A stretch of 32,597 nucleotides of DNA. Origin: Treponema sp. UBA3649 (GTDB taxonomy: Bacteria > Spirochaetota > Spirochaetia > Treponematales > Treponemataceae). The notes beneath the pieces were generated by a model that did not search any database, was not told where the DNA came from, and saw only the letters and a program-made list of their open reading frames with translations. Position numbers and translations under genes: made by a program. The stretch lies in NCBI GenBank assembly GCA_002373325.1, contig DFKI01000098.1, positions 25,438 through 58,034 on the forward strand, in the 5' to 3' direction. Shown here piece by piece: positions 8,746-16,093 of this stretch (position 1 is the first letter of the stretch; the number at the start of each line of letters is the position of its first letter).

Positions 8746-8862
8746 GTTACCTTCCAAATTCGAGCGGAATCCCATAATCTTCCAAGGGAACTTCTGAAAG
8801 CCCGTTTAAAATGAATTTTTAGAGATTAACATACCATTAACATAATTCCTTAAACTTTTTTC

Positions 8863-8891
8863 TTTCAATTAGCCGAATCTTGTGCTACAAT
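8863..8891 (+). promoter_or_regulatory. Candidate promoter of the GGDEF-EAL operon
   Basis: TTTCAA (8863-8868), a 17-base spacer and TGC-TACAAT (8883-8891) give an extended -10 promoter with a start near 8898. The leader would be about 48 bases. Confidence 0.5.
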
Positions 8892-8945
8892 ATATGGCGG
8901 GTGGAGAAGTTTTAATCTCGGTTAGATCATGCAAGGAGCATTTAC

Positions 8946-10679
8946 ATGGATAAAAGCGGTCACAGGGCGAAATCCAAGGGACTGGCAGATATAGCGGAAA
9001 GACTTTCAGCGGGGGAAAAAGCGCCAAAATTCCTATTTTTTCTCATTATCTTCCTATATATAGTCGCGAATTTTCTGACGGTCATAACAGGACGCTCAAA
9101 CACAAGTGTCGTTCTCTTCGGGATTCGGGCTCCCGTATCAGTGTTCACAGGAATTTTCTCGGCACTGGGCAACGTCAGCATTCTTCTTTTGGTCTTCATG
9201 TACGGAAAAATCGGATACATCACCTCCGTTTTCATACTCATAGTCCAGGCTCCGATGATTATAATCACCATTGCCACACGACACACCATCGGGAATATCT
9301 CGGGACTTTTCATCAATCTGATGACCGGCATCGCAATCTCAATCATCTACATAAACAATCTTCGCATCGAAAAATACCAGAAGAAAATCCGGAAGCAGGT
9401 TGTGACCGACTCACTCACGGGACTTCCAAGCCGATTCGCCTGCACAGAAATGATGGGACGGCTCATAAAAAAAGGGGACCAGTTCGTAATCGTCTCGCTT
9501 GATTTGAACAATCTGAAAAACATAAACGACACGATGGGACATGAGCTCGGTGACAAAGTGCTCGTTGAGATTGCAAACAGACTGAAGACCGTTGCCGAAT
9601 CCAGCCCAGACGACAAGTGTGATTTTGTGGCGCGGACCGGTGGCGATGAGTTCTGTCTTTTGATCAGGGACTACGAGACTGACGATGACATCCTTGACAC
9701 AATCAGGCTGTATGAGTCTGAAATCAAAAGAAAAATCACCATAGACGGCTACGATTATTTTATGGCTGCGAATTTCGGTTATGCGGAATTCCTTTTGGAC
9801 GGAGACAACGAAAGCTCTCTCTATTCATGTGCCGACGCAGCTTTGCATGAGATAAAAAGATCGGGCGGTGAAAGCAACATCATGCGGTTCAGCTCGGAAC
9901 TTTTAAAGACAGCGAAATTTCTTGAGACGGAAAGAAAAATCCGGGCGGCGATTCACGAGGACTCATTCATTTTCTATTTGCAGCCCCAGTTTGATATGAA
10001 TCACAAGCTGCGTGGTTTCGAGGCTCTCGCACGTCTAAAAAATCAAGACGGAACTTTTATCAGCCCGGTGGATTTTATTCCGGTTGCGGAGGAAATTGGA
10101 CTCATCGACAAAATCGACATACAGATTTTCAAAAAGGCGGCTTGTTTCTTCGGACAACACATAAACAAAAAATCCTCAGACCTTATTTTGAGCGTGAACA
10201 TTTCGGTAAAGCATCTGATGAAAAATAATTTCATTGAGGAGATTGAGTCGGTGCTTGAGCTTAGCGGACTCCCTGCGGAAAATGTGGTCCTGGAAATCAC
10301 CGAGTCCATAATGATTGAGTCTGCGGAAAAAGCACAGCAATGCATAAACAAAATCAGGAGCATGGGAATCAAAGTTGCCATTGATGATTTCGGCACGGGA
10401 TATTCTTCTCTCGGGTACCTGAATAAATTTCCGGTCAACATTTTAAAAATCGACAAGTCATTCATTGACCACCTTGGATCGAGCGAGTCCTCAAAAAAAT
10501 ATGTCGAGGCAATCATCTCGATCGGACACATTTTGAATCTTGAGGTAATCTCCGAGGGAGTTGAGACTGACGAACAGCTTGAGACTTTGAAATCAATCAA
10601 GTGCAACTACATACAGGGATATATCTGGGGAAAACCTTTGCCGCCTGATGAAGCGTCCAATCTTTTGAAAAACCTCTGA
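8946..10679 (+). CDS. Membrane GGDEF-EAL cyclic-di-GMP protein
   Basis: The product (577 aa) should make and/or degrade c-di-GMP. About four membrane helices occupy residues 25-140 (for example FLFFLIIFLYIVANFLTVI). The GGDEF domain follows, with an intact GGDEF at residues 232-236. The product-inhibition RxxD is absent; the equivalent position reads DKCD. The EAL domain has EALARL near residue 358, the metal-binding Asn in SVNIS, EITES, IDDFGTGYSSL, the Lys in KIDKSFI, EGVET and QGYIWGKPL, so all residues expected for phosphodiesterase activity seem present. AAGGAG lies eight bases before the ATG. A phosphatase and a radical SAM gene follow on the same strand after 41 bases, probably as one operon. 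Which activity dominates cannot be read from the sequence. Confidence 0.93.
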   Translation: MDKSGHRAKSKGLADIAERLSAGEKAPKFLFFLIIFLYIVANFLTVITGRSNTSVVLFGIRAPVSVFTGIFSALGNVSILLLVFMYGKIGYITSVFILIVQAPMIIITIATRHTIGNISGLFINLMTGIAISIIYINNLRIEKYQKKIRKQVVTDSLTGLPSRFACTEMMGRLIKKGDQFVIVSLDLNNLKNINDTMGHELGDKVLVEIANRLKTVAESSPDDKCDFVARTGGDEFCLLIRDYETDDDILDTIRLYESEIKRKITIDGYDYFMAANFGYAEFLLDGDNESSLYSCADAALHEIKRSGGESNIMRFSSELLKTAKFLETERKIRAAIHEDSFIFYLQPQFDMNHKLRGFEALARLKNQDGTFISPVDFIPVAEEIGLIDKIDIQIFKKAACFFGQHINKKSSDLILSVNISVKHLMKNNFIEEIESVLELSGLPAENVVLEITESIMIESAEKAQQCINKIRSMGIKVAIDDFGTGYSSLGYLNKFPVNILKIDKSFIDHLGSSESSKKYVEAIISIGHILNLEVISEGVETDEQLETLKSIKCNYIQGYIWGKPLPPDEASNLLKNL

Positions 10680-10720
10680 GCGATTCAAACGGATTGAATC
10701 AGATTAAGCAAGGAGTTTAT

Positions 10721-11191
10721 ATGAGTTTTAAAACACTTTTTGTCTGTCACGGAAACATCTGCCGTTCCCCCATGGCACAGTTCGTAATGGAAGACATTGT
10801 TTCAAAAGCGGGCCGCAGTGATTTTTACAAGATTGACTCAAAGGCAACGAGCACGGAGGAAATCGGAAATCCACCTTATCCGCCGGCAAGAAGAAAAATG
10901 CAGGAAATGGGAGTGCCGATGAGAGCGCACCGGGCAACACAAATCACAAGCGATGACTATGCGAATTTTGATTTGATTGTCGGAATGGACCGGGCGAACA
11001 TAATCAACATGAACAGAATCTTCGGAGGAGACCCGGATAATAAAATCCACAAGCTAAGGGAATTTTGCGGAGTCAACGCAGACATCGACGATCCCTGGTA
11101 CACAGGTGATTTTGACACGACATACAATCAGGTGCTCGCCGGATGCAAGGCTCTTTTCACTAAGCTTGAAGAACAGACTACGGAAAAATGA
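10721..11191 (+). CDS. Low-molecular-weight protein-tyrosine phosphatase
   Basis: The product (156 aa) has the family P-loop right at the N-terminus: nucleophile Cys9 and Arg15 in VCHGNICRSP, and the general acid Asp124 in DDPWYTGDF. It should dephosphorylate phosphotyrosine or related phosphoesters in the cytoplasm. I start at the ATG at 10721, five bases after AAGGAG; a TTG nine codons upstream lies before the ribosome binding site. The stop codon overlaps the start of the next gene (ATGA), showing translational coupling with the radical SAM protein. Length is normal. No tyrosine kinase gene is seen in the window, so the substrate is unknown. Confidence 0.93.
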   Translation: MSFKTLFVCHGNICRSPMAQFVMEDIVSKAGRSDFYKIDSKATSTEEIGNPPYPPARRKMQEMGVPMRAHRATQITSDDYANFDLIVGMDRANIINMNRIFGGDPDNKIHKLREFCGVNADIDDPWYTGDFDTTYNQVLAGCKALFTKLEEQTTEK

Positions 11192-12309
11192 AGAGACGGA
11201 TTATGGAAAAAGATTTTGACATACAGGCATACATGACGAAAGGTGTGGAGCATATCGTGTCGGATGCGGTTAAGGCCACTCTTAAAAATCCGAAAGAGAG
11301 CGCCTTTATGATTGGGTTCGCAAAATCAAGTGCGGTGGCATCAAAAAAACGCAGGAAGGCCGAGGATGCAGGAGAGCATGTCCCACCATTTTTAATCGCA
11401 AGCATTACGAGCAAGTGCAACCTTCACTGTTCCGGATGTTATTCACGATGCAATCATGCCACCGTGGATTCGGAGCCGGTGAGTCAACTGAGCGATGATG
11501 AGTGGCTCAGGATTTTCAATGAGGCGGATGAGCTTGGAATCAGTTTTATCCTTCTTGCGGGCGGGGAGCCGATGATTCGACGCGGAGTGATTGAGGCTGC
11601 CGGTAAAACAAAAAATATTCTCTTCCCAATTTTCACGAACGGAACTTTTATGGACGAGAGATATTTTGAGCTCTTCGACAAAAGCCGCAACCTGATTCCG
11701 GTTATGAGTATAGAGGGAAAAAAGGAAATTACGGATTCAAGACGCGGACAGGGAGTCTACGAGCGACTGATTGGAAACATGGAGGAGATAAAAAAACGCG
11801 GCCTGATTTTCGGAGCATCCGTTACTGTTACGACAGAAAATGTGCATGAGGTGACTTCGGATGATTTTTTGAACGAATTGTCCGAAAGAGGATGCAAGGT
11901 CGTGATTTTTGTGGAGTATGTTCCAGTTACGGATGAAAGTAAAAAACTTGCGCCCGGGGAAAAGGAACGTGAGCATTTGCAAAAAGAGATTGCCCGTCTC
12001 CGAAACGAAAATTCTGAAATGCTCTACATCTCTTTTCCTGGGGATGAAAAAAGCACGGGAGGTTGTGTGGCTGCCGGACGAGGATTCTTCCACATCAACT
12101 CACACGGTGGAGCTGAGCCATGTCCATTCTCGCCCTACTCCGACGTGAACATCCGTAGCACATCTCTCCGTGAGGCCCTCCGTTCTCCACTTTTCCTTGC
12201 ATTGCAGAACGGGAATGTCCTTCTCGATGACCATGACGGCGGATGCGTGCTGTACGAAAAAAGGGAACTTGTTGAGAGATTGGTGAAGAGTGAGCGGACA
12301 AAAAAATAA
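11188..12309 (+). CDS. Radical SAM protein with SPASM-like C-terminus
   Basis: The product (373 aa) carries the radical SAM 4Fe-4S motif CNLHCSGC near residues 73-80 and the GGEP SAM-binding motif near residue 128. The C-terminal part has GGCVAAGRGFFHINSHGGAEPCPF and a further GGC, consistent with a SPASM/twitch-type auxiliary cluster found in enzymes that modify peptides or proteins. About 70 residues precede the radical SAM core. The ATG at 11188 overlaps the phosphatase stop; an ATG at 11203 is an alternative since neither has a strong ribosome binding site. No small precursor-peptide gene is visible nearby, so calling it a peptide maturase would be unsupported. The target is unknown. Confidence 0.85.
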   Translation: MKRRIMEKDFDIQAYMTKGVEHIVSDAVKATLKNPKESAFMIGFAKSSAVASKKRRKAEDAGEHVPPFLIASITSKCNLHCSGCYSRCNHATVDSEPVSQLSDDEWLRIFNEADELGISFILLAGGEPMIRRGVIEAAGKTKNILFPIFTNGTFMDERYFELFDKSRNLIPVMSIEGKKEITDSRRGQGVYERLIGNMEEIKKRGLIFGASVTVTTENVHEVTSDDFLNELSERGCKVVIFVEYVPVTDESKKLAPGEKEREHLQKEIARLRNENSEMLYISFPGDEKSTGGCVAAGRGFFHINSHGGAEPCPFSPYSDVNIRSTSLREALRSPLFLALQNGNVLLDDHDGGCVLYEKRELVERLVKSERTKK

Positions 12310-12383
12310 TCGAATGATTTTGGAATCTTTTTGGCCTGTCTTCTGAACTAAAATCCGTGCCCCTTATATTTTTTTCATAATTA

Positions 12384-12392
12384 TGATATAAT
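12384..12392 (+). promoter_or_regulatory. Extended -10 promoter, leaderless start of the NotI-like gene
   Basis: TGA-TATAAT ends at 12392 and exactly six bases separate it from the ATG at 12399, so the predicted transcription start is the A of ATG. No Shine-Dalgarno precedes the start (AACTTTATG). No good -35 is seen, as often with extended -10 promoters. Confidence 0.6.
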
Positions 12393-12398
12393 AACTTT

Positions 12399-13262
12399 AT
12401 GTCAGAAACAAATCCAATGGCGGAAGTTTTCGGATTCCCGCCTGAAAACACAGGAAAACGTGCCTCATATTACCGGGAAAATAGACTTTGCCCATTTTAC
12501 AACAGATTCCCGAACTGTACTAAAGATAAAGCCGACGATCCATTGGGCGTATGCAGTATAAATCATCAAGGAAATAAAGTCATAACTTGTCCGTCCAGAT
12601 TTCGTGAAGATTGGATGATTCTACGCAATGCCGCGGCTTTCGTCTGGCCTAAAGGGACAAAATGGACCTCCCTTCCGGAAATTCGTCTTACTGATGCAAA
12701 CGGGCAATCTGCCGGAAACATTGATTATGTGATTGTCAGTTATGACAACAAAGGAAACATTGCGGATTTTGCATCCATAGAAGTCCAGGGAGTATATATA
12801 AGCGGAAATTTGCGACATCCATTTCAAAAATACATGGAACACCAATACGCTGATTTTACGTGGAACGGACGTAATTACCCGCATCCTGATTATCTTTCTT
12901 CATCAAGAAAAAGACTGATTCCACAAATGCTATATAAAGGAGGAATCTTCAAGGCATGGGGCAAAAAGCAATGTGTTGTGATACAGAAATCATTTTTCGA
13001 AACATTGCCGCAGCTTCCCCAAGTCAGTAAACAGCAAGCAGATATCGCATGGTTTTTGTATGACTTGGAGTACAACAAGGAAGATAGTCAAAATCATCTT
13101 ATTTTAAAAGATACAGTCTACACAGAATTCAACGCGGCATTGGATAAAGTAATTTACACAAATCCAGGAAACATTACAGAGTTTGTAAATCAATTGCAGG
13201 ATAAACTGGAGGAACGGAAACTCAATGCTCCCGAAACTCATTCCGTTTTTGAGCTTTTATGA
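12399..13262 (+). CDS. NotI-family type II restriction endonuclease
   Basis: The product (287 aa) resembles NotI in its N-terminal half: MAEVFG, then LCPF, GVCS and ITCP motifs supplying C31, C40, C52 and C64, the four cysteines that hold a single metal ion in NotI. A PD-(D/E)xK-type core follows, with Asp109 in NIDYVIVSY and E128-V-Q130 in ASIEVQG; NotI also uses an ExQ ending instead of ExK. The enzyme is about a quarter shorter than NotI (383 aa). It should cleave a specific double-stranded DNA site. Its stop overlaps the ATG of a D12-class adenine methylase, making a complete restriction-modification pair. The target must differ from GCGGCCGC if the partner methylates adenine. Its start seems leaderless. 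The local sequence looks more AT-rich than its neighbours, suggesting recent acquisition. Confidence 0.8.
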   Translation: MSETNPMAEVFGFPPENTGKRASYYRENRLCPFYNRFPNCTKDKADDPLGVCSINHQGNKVITCPSRFREDWMILRNAAAFVWPKGTKWTSLPEIRLTDANGQSAGNIDYVIVSYDNKGNIADFASIEVQGVYISGNLRHPFQKYMEHQYADFTWNGRNYPHPDYLSSSRKRLIPQMLYKGGIFKAWGKKQCVVIQKSFFETLPQLPQVSKQQADIAWFLYDLEYNKEDSQNHLILKDTVYTEFNAALDKVIYTNPGNITEFVNQLQDKLEERKLNAPETHSVFELL

Positions 13263-14179
13263 AAACAAAAGATTATCAGCCATCGCTCTTTCCAGAATTG
13301 GATGAAATCCCAAAAAAACAAAGCGTCGTGAATGTCGCGAGCGTCCCACAAAGGAGTCCATTTAGATATCCAGGTGGAAAGACATGGCTTGTACCAACCG
13401 CACGAAAGTGGTTTTCATCGGCTTCAAAAAATGCAGAATTGATTGAGCCATTCGCCGGAGGAGGAATCATAAGCTTGACTGCAGCGGCTGAGGATTATTT
13501 TGCCCATGTCACTATGTCGGAACTTGATGAGGATGTCGCATCGGTTTGGCAAACAATTTTTTCAGAAACTGATTGTGACTGGCTTACGGAAAGAATACTC
13601 AGTTTTACAGTTTCCCCGGAAAATATCACGGACGCAGAATATCATGCTGATGAAGGAACTAAGGAACGGGCTTTTTCAACAATAGTTCGGAACCGTACAA
13701 ATCATGGCGGCATACTGGCAAAGGGATCAGGAAGAATAAAAACAGGAGAGGGCGGTAAAGGACTTTCTTCGCGCTGGTACCCAGAGACGCTTGCTCGACG
13801 TATATCCGAAGCAAATAAACTGCGTGACAAAATTAAGTTTGTCAATGAAGATGCTTTTGTGCTTATGAAAAAACGCCAGAACGATTCGGATGCTTACTTT
13901 TTCATTGACCCTCCATATACAGTCGCGGGCAGAAGACTTTATAATCTCTTTGAGGTTGACCATAGACAGATTTTTGAAATAGTCTCTAAAATGCAAGGTC
14001 ATTTTTTATTAACCTACGATAATACAAAAGAAATTCGAAGCCTTGCAGCTGAATTCAAATTGCCATGTAAAACAATTCCCATGCAGACAACCCATTTGAT
14101 AAAGAAAGAAGAGCTGATCATTTCGGATAATTTCAAATGGCTGGAAGATGACCTTCAGTCTTTCTCCCAAGCCTCTTGA
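13259..14179 (+). CDS. D12-class DNA adenine-N6 methyltransferase
   Basis: The product (306 aa) has the order of motifs typical of Dam/DpnII-type enzymes: FRYPGGK at residues 35-41, the SAM-binding FAGGG at 65-69, and the catalytic DPPY at 217-220. It should methylate an adenine in the recognition site and protect the host from the endonuclease encoded just upstream. The ATG at 13259 overlaps the endonuclease stop (ATGA) with no strong ribosome binding site, so translation is probably coupled, and there is no separate obvious promoter for the methylase. That order (endonuclease first) is risky on entry to a new host unless a weak internal promoter exists. The gene ends eight bases from the convergent DUF5718-like gene. 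Confidence 0.9.
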   Translation: MKTKDYQPSLFPELDEIPKKQSVVNVASVPQRSPFRYPGGKTWLVPTARKWFSSASKNAELIEPFAGGGIISLTAAAEDYFAHVTMSELDEDVASVWQTIFSETDCDWLTERILSFTVSPENITDAEYHADEGTKERAFSTIVRNRTNHGGILAKGSGRIKTGEGGKGLSSRWYPETLARRISEANKLRDKIKFVNEDAFVLMKKRQNDSDAYFFIDPPYTVAGRRLYNLFEVDHRQIFEIVSKMQGHFLLTYDNTKEIRSLAAEFKLPCKTIPMQTTHLIKKEELIISDNFKWLEDDLQSFSQAS

Positions 14180-14187
14180 AATCTCTT

Positions 14188-15042
14188 TCAGCACTCAACT
14201 TCCTGCAGCAAAAACGAAATGTCCTTGTGCGAAAAATCCCTTCGTTTTAAAAACTCCTCGATGTCCGACGCCTTGTAATTTGTCTCGGGGTAAAGCACGA
14301 CCACCGCAGAGTCTCCGTTCTGCAAAAAATGAGTCTCGCCGAATTTTGTGTAGCGAGTGGCACCGATGGAAATGAAAATCTGCTCGGGTCTTCCTGACGC
14401 AATCAAGTAATCGCGGATTTTTTCGACCGGTCCCTCATCAATCTGCGTGTTGATTTTGTTCACAATCCACGAAAGAAGCTTTTCGTAAAAGTACGAATAA
14501 TTTTTCACGGCGGAATTTTCTCCGTACTCAAAAATCTCACCGTCGCGGATTAAATAAGACGCAATTCTGTACGCACTGATTTTTCCTTCCTGCGAAAACT
14601 TTTCAATGGGAATCAAATTTGAGGACGCACCCTTGCTGCACTCGCCCCAGTTTTTCTTTTCGCTGATTTTTCTTGCCCCTTCCTTTCTGATTGAGCAGTC
14701 GTTTGACGCGCAGAAATATTCCGGACGCAAGTCACTCAAAAAATCTCCGTCCCACTTAACCGAGCAGACAAGCCCGCACTCAGGTTCAATCTGCAAATTT
14801 CCGACCGCACTTGACGGAAAGATTATTTTTTCCGAACTGAATGGAAACACGCTCAAAAACGCAGGCACTTTCTCTGTTTGTTCCACAAGTGGAATATGTG
14901 TCGGGAAAATCGCTTTCGGTGCGTTCTCCTCCGCCGTCTTTATGTTCACAAAATCTTTCGCCTCTCCCGCCTGCTCCAAGTGTCCCGCAATGTTTCCCGC
15001 GATTCCGAAACAGGGGATGTTTTTTAGGTTGATTTCTTTCAT
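14188..15042 (-). CDS. DUF5718-like protein of unknown function
   Basis: The product (284 aa) begins MKEINLKNIPCFGIAGNIAGHLEQAGE and to my memory resembles the uncharacterised DUF5718 family; that assignment should be treated as tentative. It has no signal peptide or membrane segment. The middle resembles a fumarylacetoacetate-hydrolase-like arrangement only vaguely (VCSVKWDGDFLSDLRPEYFCASNDCSIRKEG, ISAYRIASYLIRDG). I start at the ATG at 15042, nine bases after CGGAG, not at the upstream starts that extend the frame to 15105. It converges with the methylase gene and follows the acetyltransferase gene by 72 bases on the same strand, but has its own likely promoter. Function unknown. Confidence 0.75.
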   Translation of the reverse strand: MKEINLKNIPCFGIAGNIAGHLEQAGEAKDFVNIKTAEENAPKAIFPTHIPLVEQTEKVPAFLSVFPFSSEKIIFPSSAVGNLQIEPECGLVCSVKWDGDFLSDLRPEYFCASNDCSIRKEGARKISEKKNWGECSKGASSNLIPIEKFSQEGKISAYRIASYLIRDGEIFEYGENSAVKNYSYFYEKLLSWIVNKINTQIDEGPVEKIRDYLIASGRPEQIFISIGATRYTKFGETHFLQNGDSAVVVLYPETNYKASDIEEFLKRRDFSHKDISFLLQEVEC

Positions 15043-15062
15043 TTTTCTTTGCTCCGGTGGAT

Positions 15063-15071
15063 ATAGTAGCA
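15063..15071 (-). promoter_or_regulatory. Extended -10 promoter of the DUF5718-like gene
   Basis: TGC-TACTAT predicts a start near 15056 and a very short leader of about 14 bases that still contains CGGAG. No convincing -35 is seen. Confidence 0.4.
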
Positions 15072-15114
15072 GAGTTTGACACGTTTTTTTCACTCTATCT
15101 GACATTATTTTACC

Positions 15115-15690
15115 CTACAAAATCTGGTACATAAAAATACATCCGTCATCGTACTTGGGTTTTACATGAAACTGCACGAACTGCTCCTGTTCTGCCGGAA
15201 GACGTGAAAAGCCCATTTTTGAGTAGTGTTCGATGAGCCTATCGTTTGGAAGAGCGTAAATGTAAAGGGCATGGATTCCGATGTATTTGCAGAAACACTC
15301 TGCCAAAGGAATTATAAAATTCCTAAATATGTAAAAGCCCAAGAGTTTTATGTCAGGATGATTTTTCTTGTAGTTTGTGTTTACGGCAAAGTTCGCAAGT
15401 TCAAGAGCCGGAATAGAATCAAATTTTTCATCTTTCACCTGCTTTGTTATAAGACCTGTTCGCAAAGAAAAGTAGCCCGCCAGTTCCTGAGTTGCCTTGT
15501 CTTTTACAAGGTATGTACGGCTCAGGTTGTTCTCTTCATCAAACCAAGCAGCGTCTTTTAGGTAGTATTCAAGCCCCCTCGAGTTGTCATTTGTCGCAAA
15601 GCTTTTTATTAATGATAAATCATGGGAACTGTTTGATATATGCTCTACGGAATACAGTTCAGAGTCAAGGACGGAGAATTCAACAATCAT
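15115..15690 (-). CDS. GNAT-family acetyltransferase, toxin-like
   Basis: The product (191 aa) has a GNAT layout: TYLVKDKATQELAGYFSLRTG for the central strands, PALELANFAVNTNY before the acetyl-CoA loop, and a late YSKMGFSRL motif. The usual Q/RxxGxG/A pyrophosphate loop is not evident; the place reads NYKKNHPDIKLLG. It ends HVKPKYDDGCIFMYQIL. Its ATG overlaps the stop of a 62-aa gene behind a shared promoter, which is how GNAT toxins that acetylate aminoacyl-tRNA are organised with their antitoxins. I therefore infer a toxin-antitoxin unit, but an ordinary small-molecule or protein acetyltransferase cannot be excluded. Confidence 0.75.
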   Translation of the reverse strand: MIVEFSVLDSELYSVEHISNSSHDLSLIKSFATNDNSRGLEYYLKDAAWFDEENNLSRTYLVKDKATQELAGYFSLRTGLITKQVKDEKFDSIPALELANFAVNTNYKKNHPDIKLLGFYIFRNFIIPLAECFCKYIGIHALYIYALPNDRLIEHYSKMGFSRLPAEQEQFVQFHVKPKYDDGCIFMYQIL

Positions 15691-15875
15691 TTTTCCTGCA
15701 CCGCCTTTGATATTTTCTGCAAGTCTTCCTCTCTAGTTTTTTTCATAGAGTCTTCAAACTGTTTTGAAAGGCGGTTCAATTCCGTAAAGTCTGGCTTTGG
15801 AGTATTCAGTATAAAAGAAAGCGGATTGTCCGAAGCTTTCATTGAGTTTATTTGCTCTTTTGTCACAGTTCTCAT
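15687..15875 (-). CDS. Small protein paired with the GNAT enzyme, candidate antitoxin
   Basis: The 62-aa product is charged and mostly helical by composition (DFTELNRLSKQFEDSMKKTR). It starts at an ATG eight bases after a strong AAGGAGG and ends overlapping the GNAT gene (ATGA). It does not show the ribbon-helix-helix or DUF1778 pattern usual for partners of GNAT toxins. Position, size and coupling suggest an antitoxin; the sequence alone gives no function. Confidence 0.65.
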   Translation of the reverse strand: MRTVTKEQINSMKASDNPLSFILNTPKPDFTELNRLSKQFEDSMKKTREEDLQKISKAVQEK

Positions 15876-15905
15876 AATTTAGCCTCCTTCAAAGTCTCTT
15901 CCTTA

Positions 15906-15934
15906 ATTATATCACATTTTATGAATTTTATGAA
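15906..15934 (-). promoter_or_regulatory. Promoter and candidate operator of the GNAT pair
   Basis: TTCATA (15934-15929), a 17-base spacer and TGA-TATAAT (15914-15906) make a strong extended -10 promoter. A perfect 9-bp tandem repeat, TTTTATGAA at 15917-15925 and 15926-15934, covers the -35 and spacer and is a plausible site for autoregulation by the small protein. The leader is about 24 bases with AAGGAGG. Confidence 0.65.
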
Positions 15935-16047
15935 TAGTCTGATGGAATATCTCAAAAAATGTTCGCTTAAATTGCCATATCAGGGATTTCTAAAGTGATG
16001 GCTTCGAATTTGAGACCTGCAAAGGCAAATTGTGCAGTAAAAAAAGA

Positions 16048-16076
16048 TTGCCCGATCAATTTAGATATGCTATACT
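16048..16076 (+). promoter_or_regulatory. Promoter of the nucleotidyltransferase-acetyltransferase pair
   Basis: TTGCCC (16048-16053), a 17-base spacer and TGC-TATACT (16068-16076) form a good extended -10 promoter. The predicted start is near 16083, so the leader is only about 11 bases and consists almost entirely of the Shine-Dalgarno GGAG. Confidence 0.65.
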
Positions 16077-16093
16077 GGGTTTGGAGAAAAATC

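Larger units (their letters stand above)
8622..8945. other. Divergent intergenic region between chemoreceptor and GGDEF-EAL gene
   Basis: The 324-base gap holds a promoter for each neighbour and two direct ATTAACATA repeats (8825-8833 and 8836-8844), eleven bases apart start to start, about 20 bases upstream of the -35 of the plus-strand promoter. No coding frame or RNA gene is evident. Confidence 0.5.

Noticed and set aside
8640..8760. Sigma-28 flagellar/chemotaxis promoter for the chemoreceptor
   Set aside because: No TAAA-N15-GCCGATAA arrangement could be found; an extended -10 sigma-70 type site fits better.
14786..15105. Upstream extension of the DUF5718-like protein and an overlapping 98-aa frame
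   Set aside because: The extension crosses the likely promoter, and the ATG at 15042 has a properly placed ribosome binding site.
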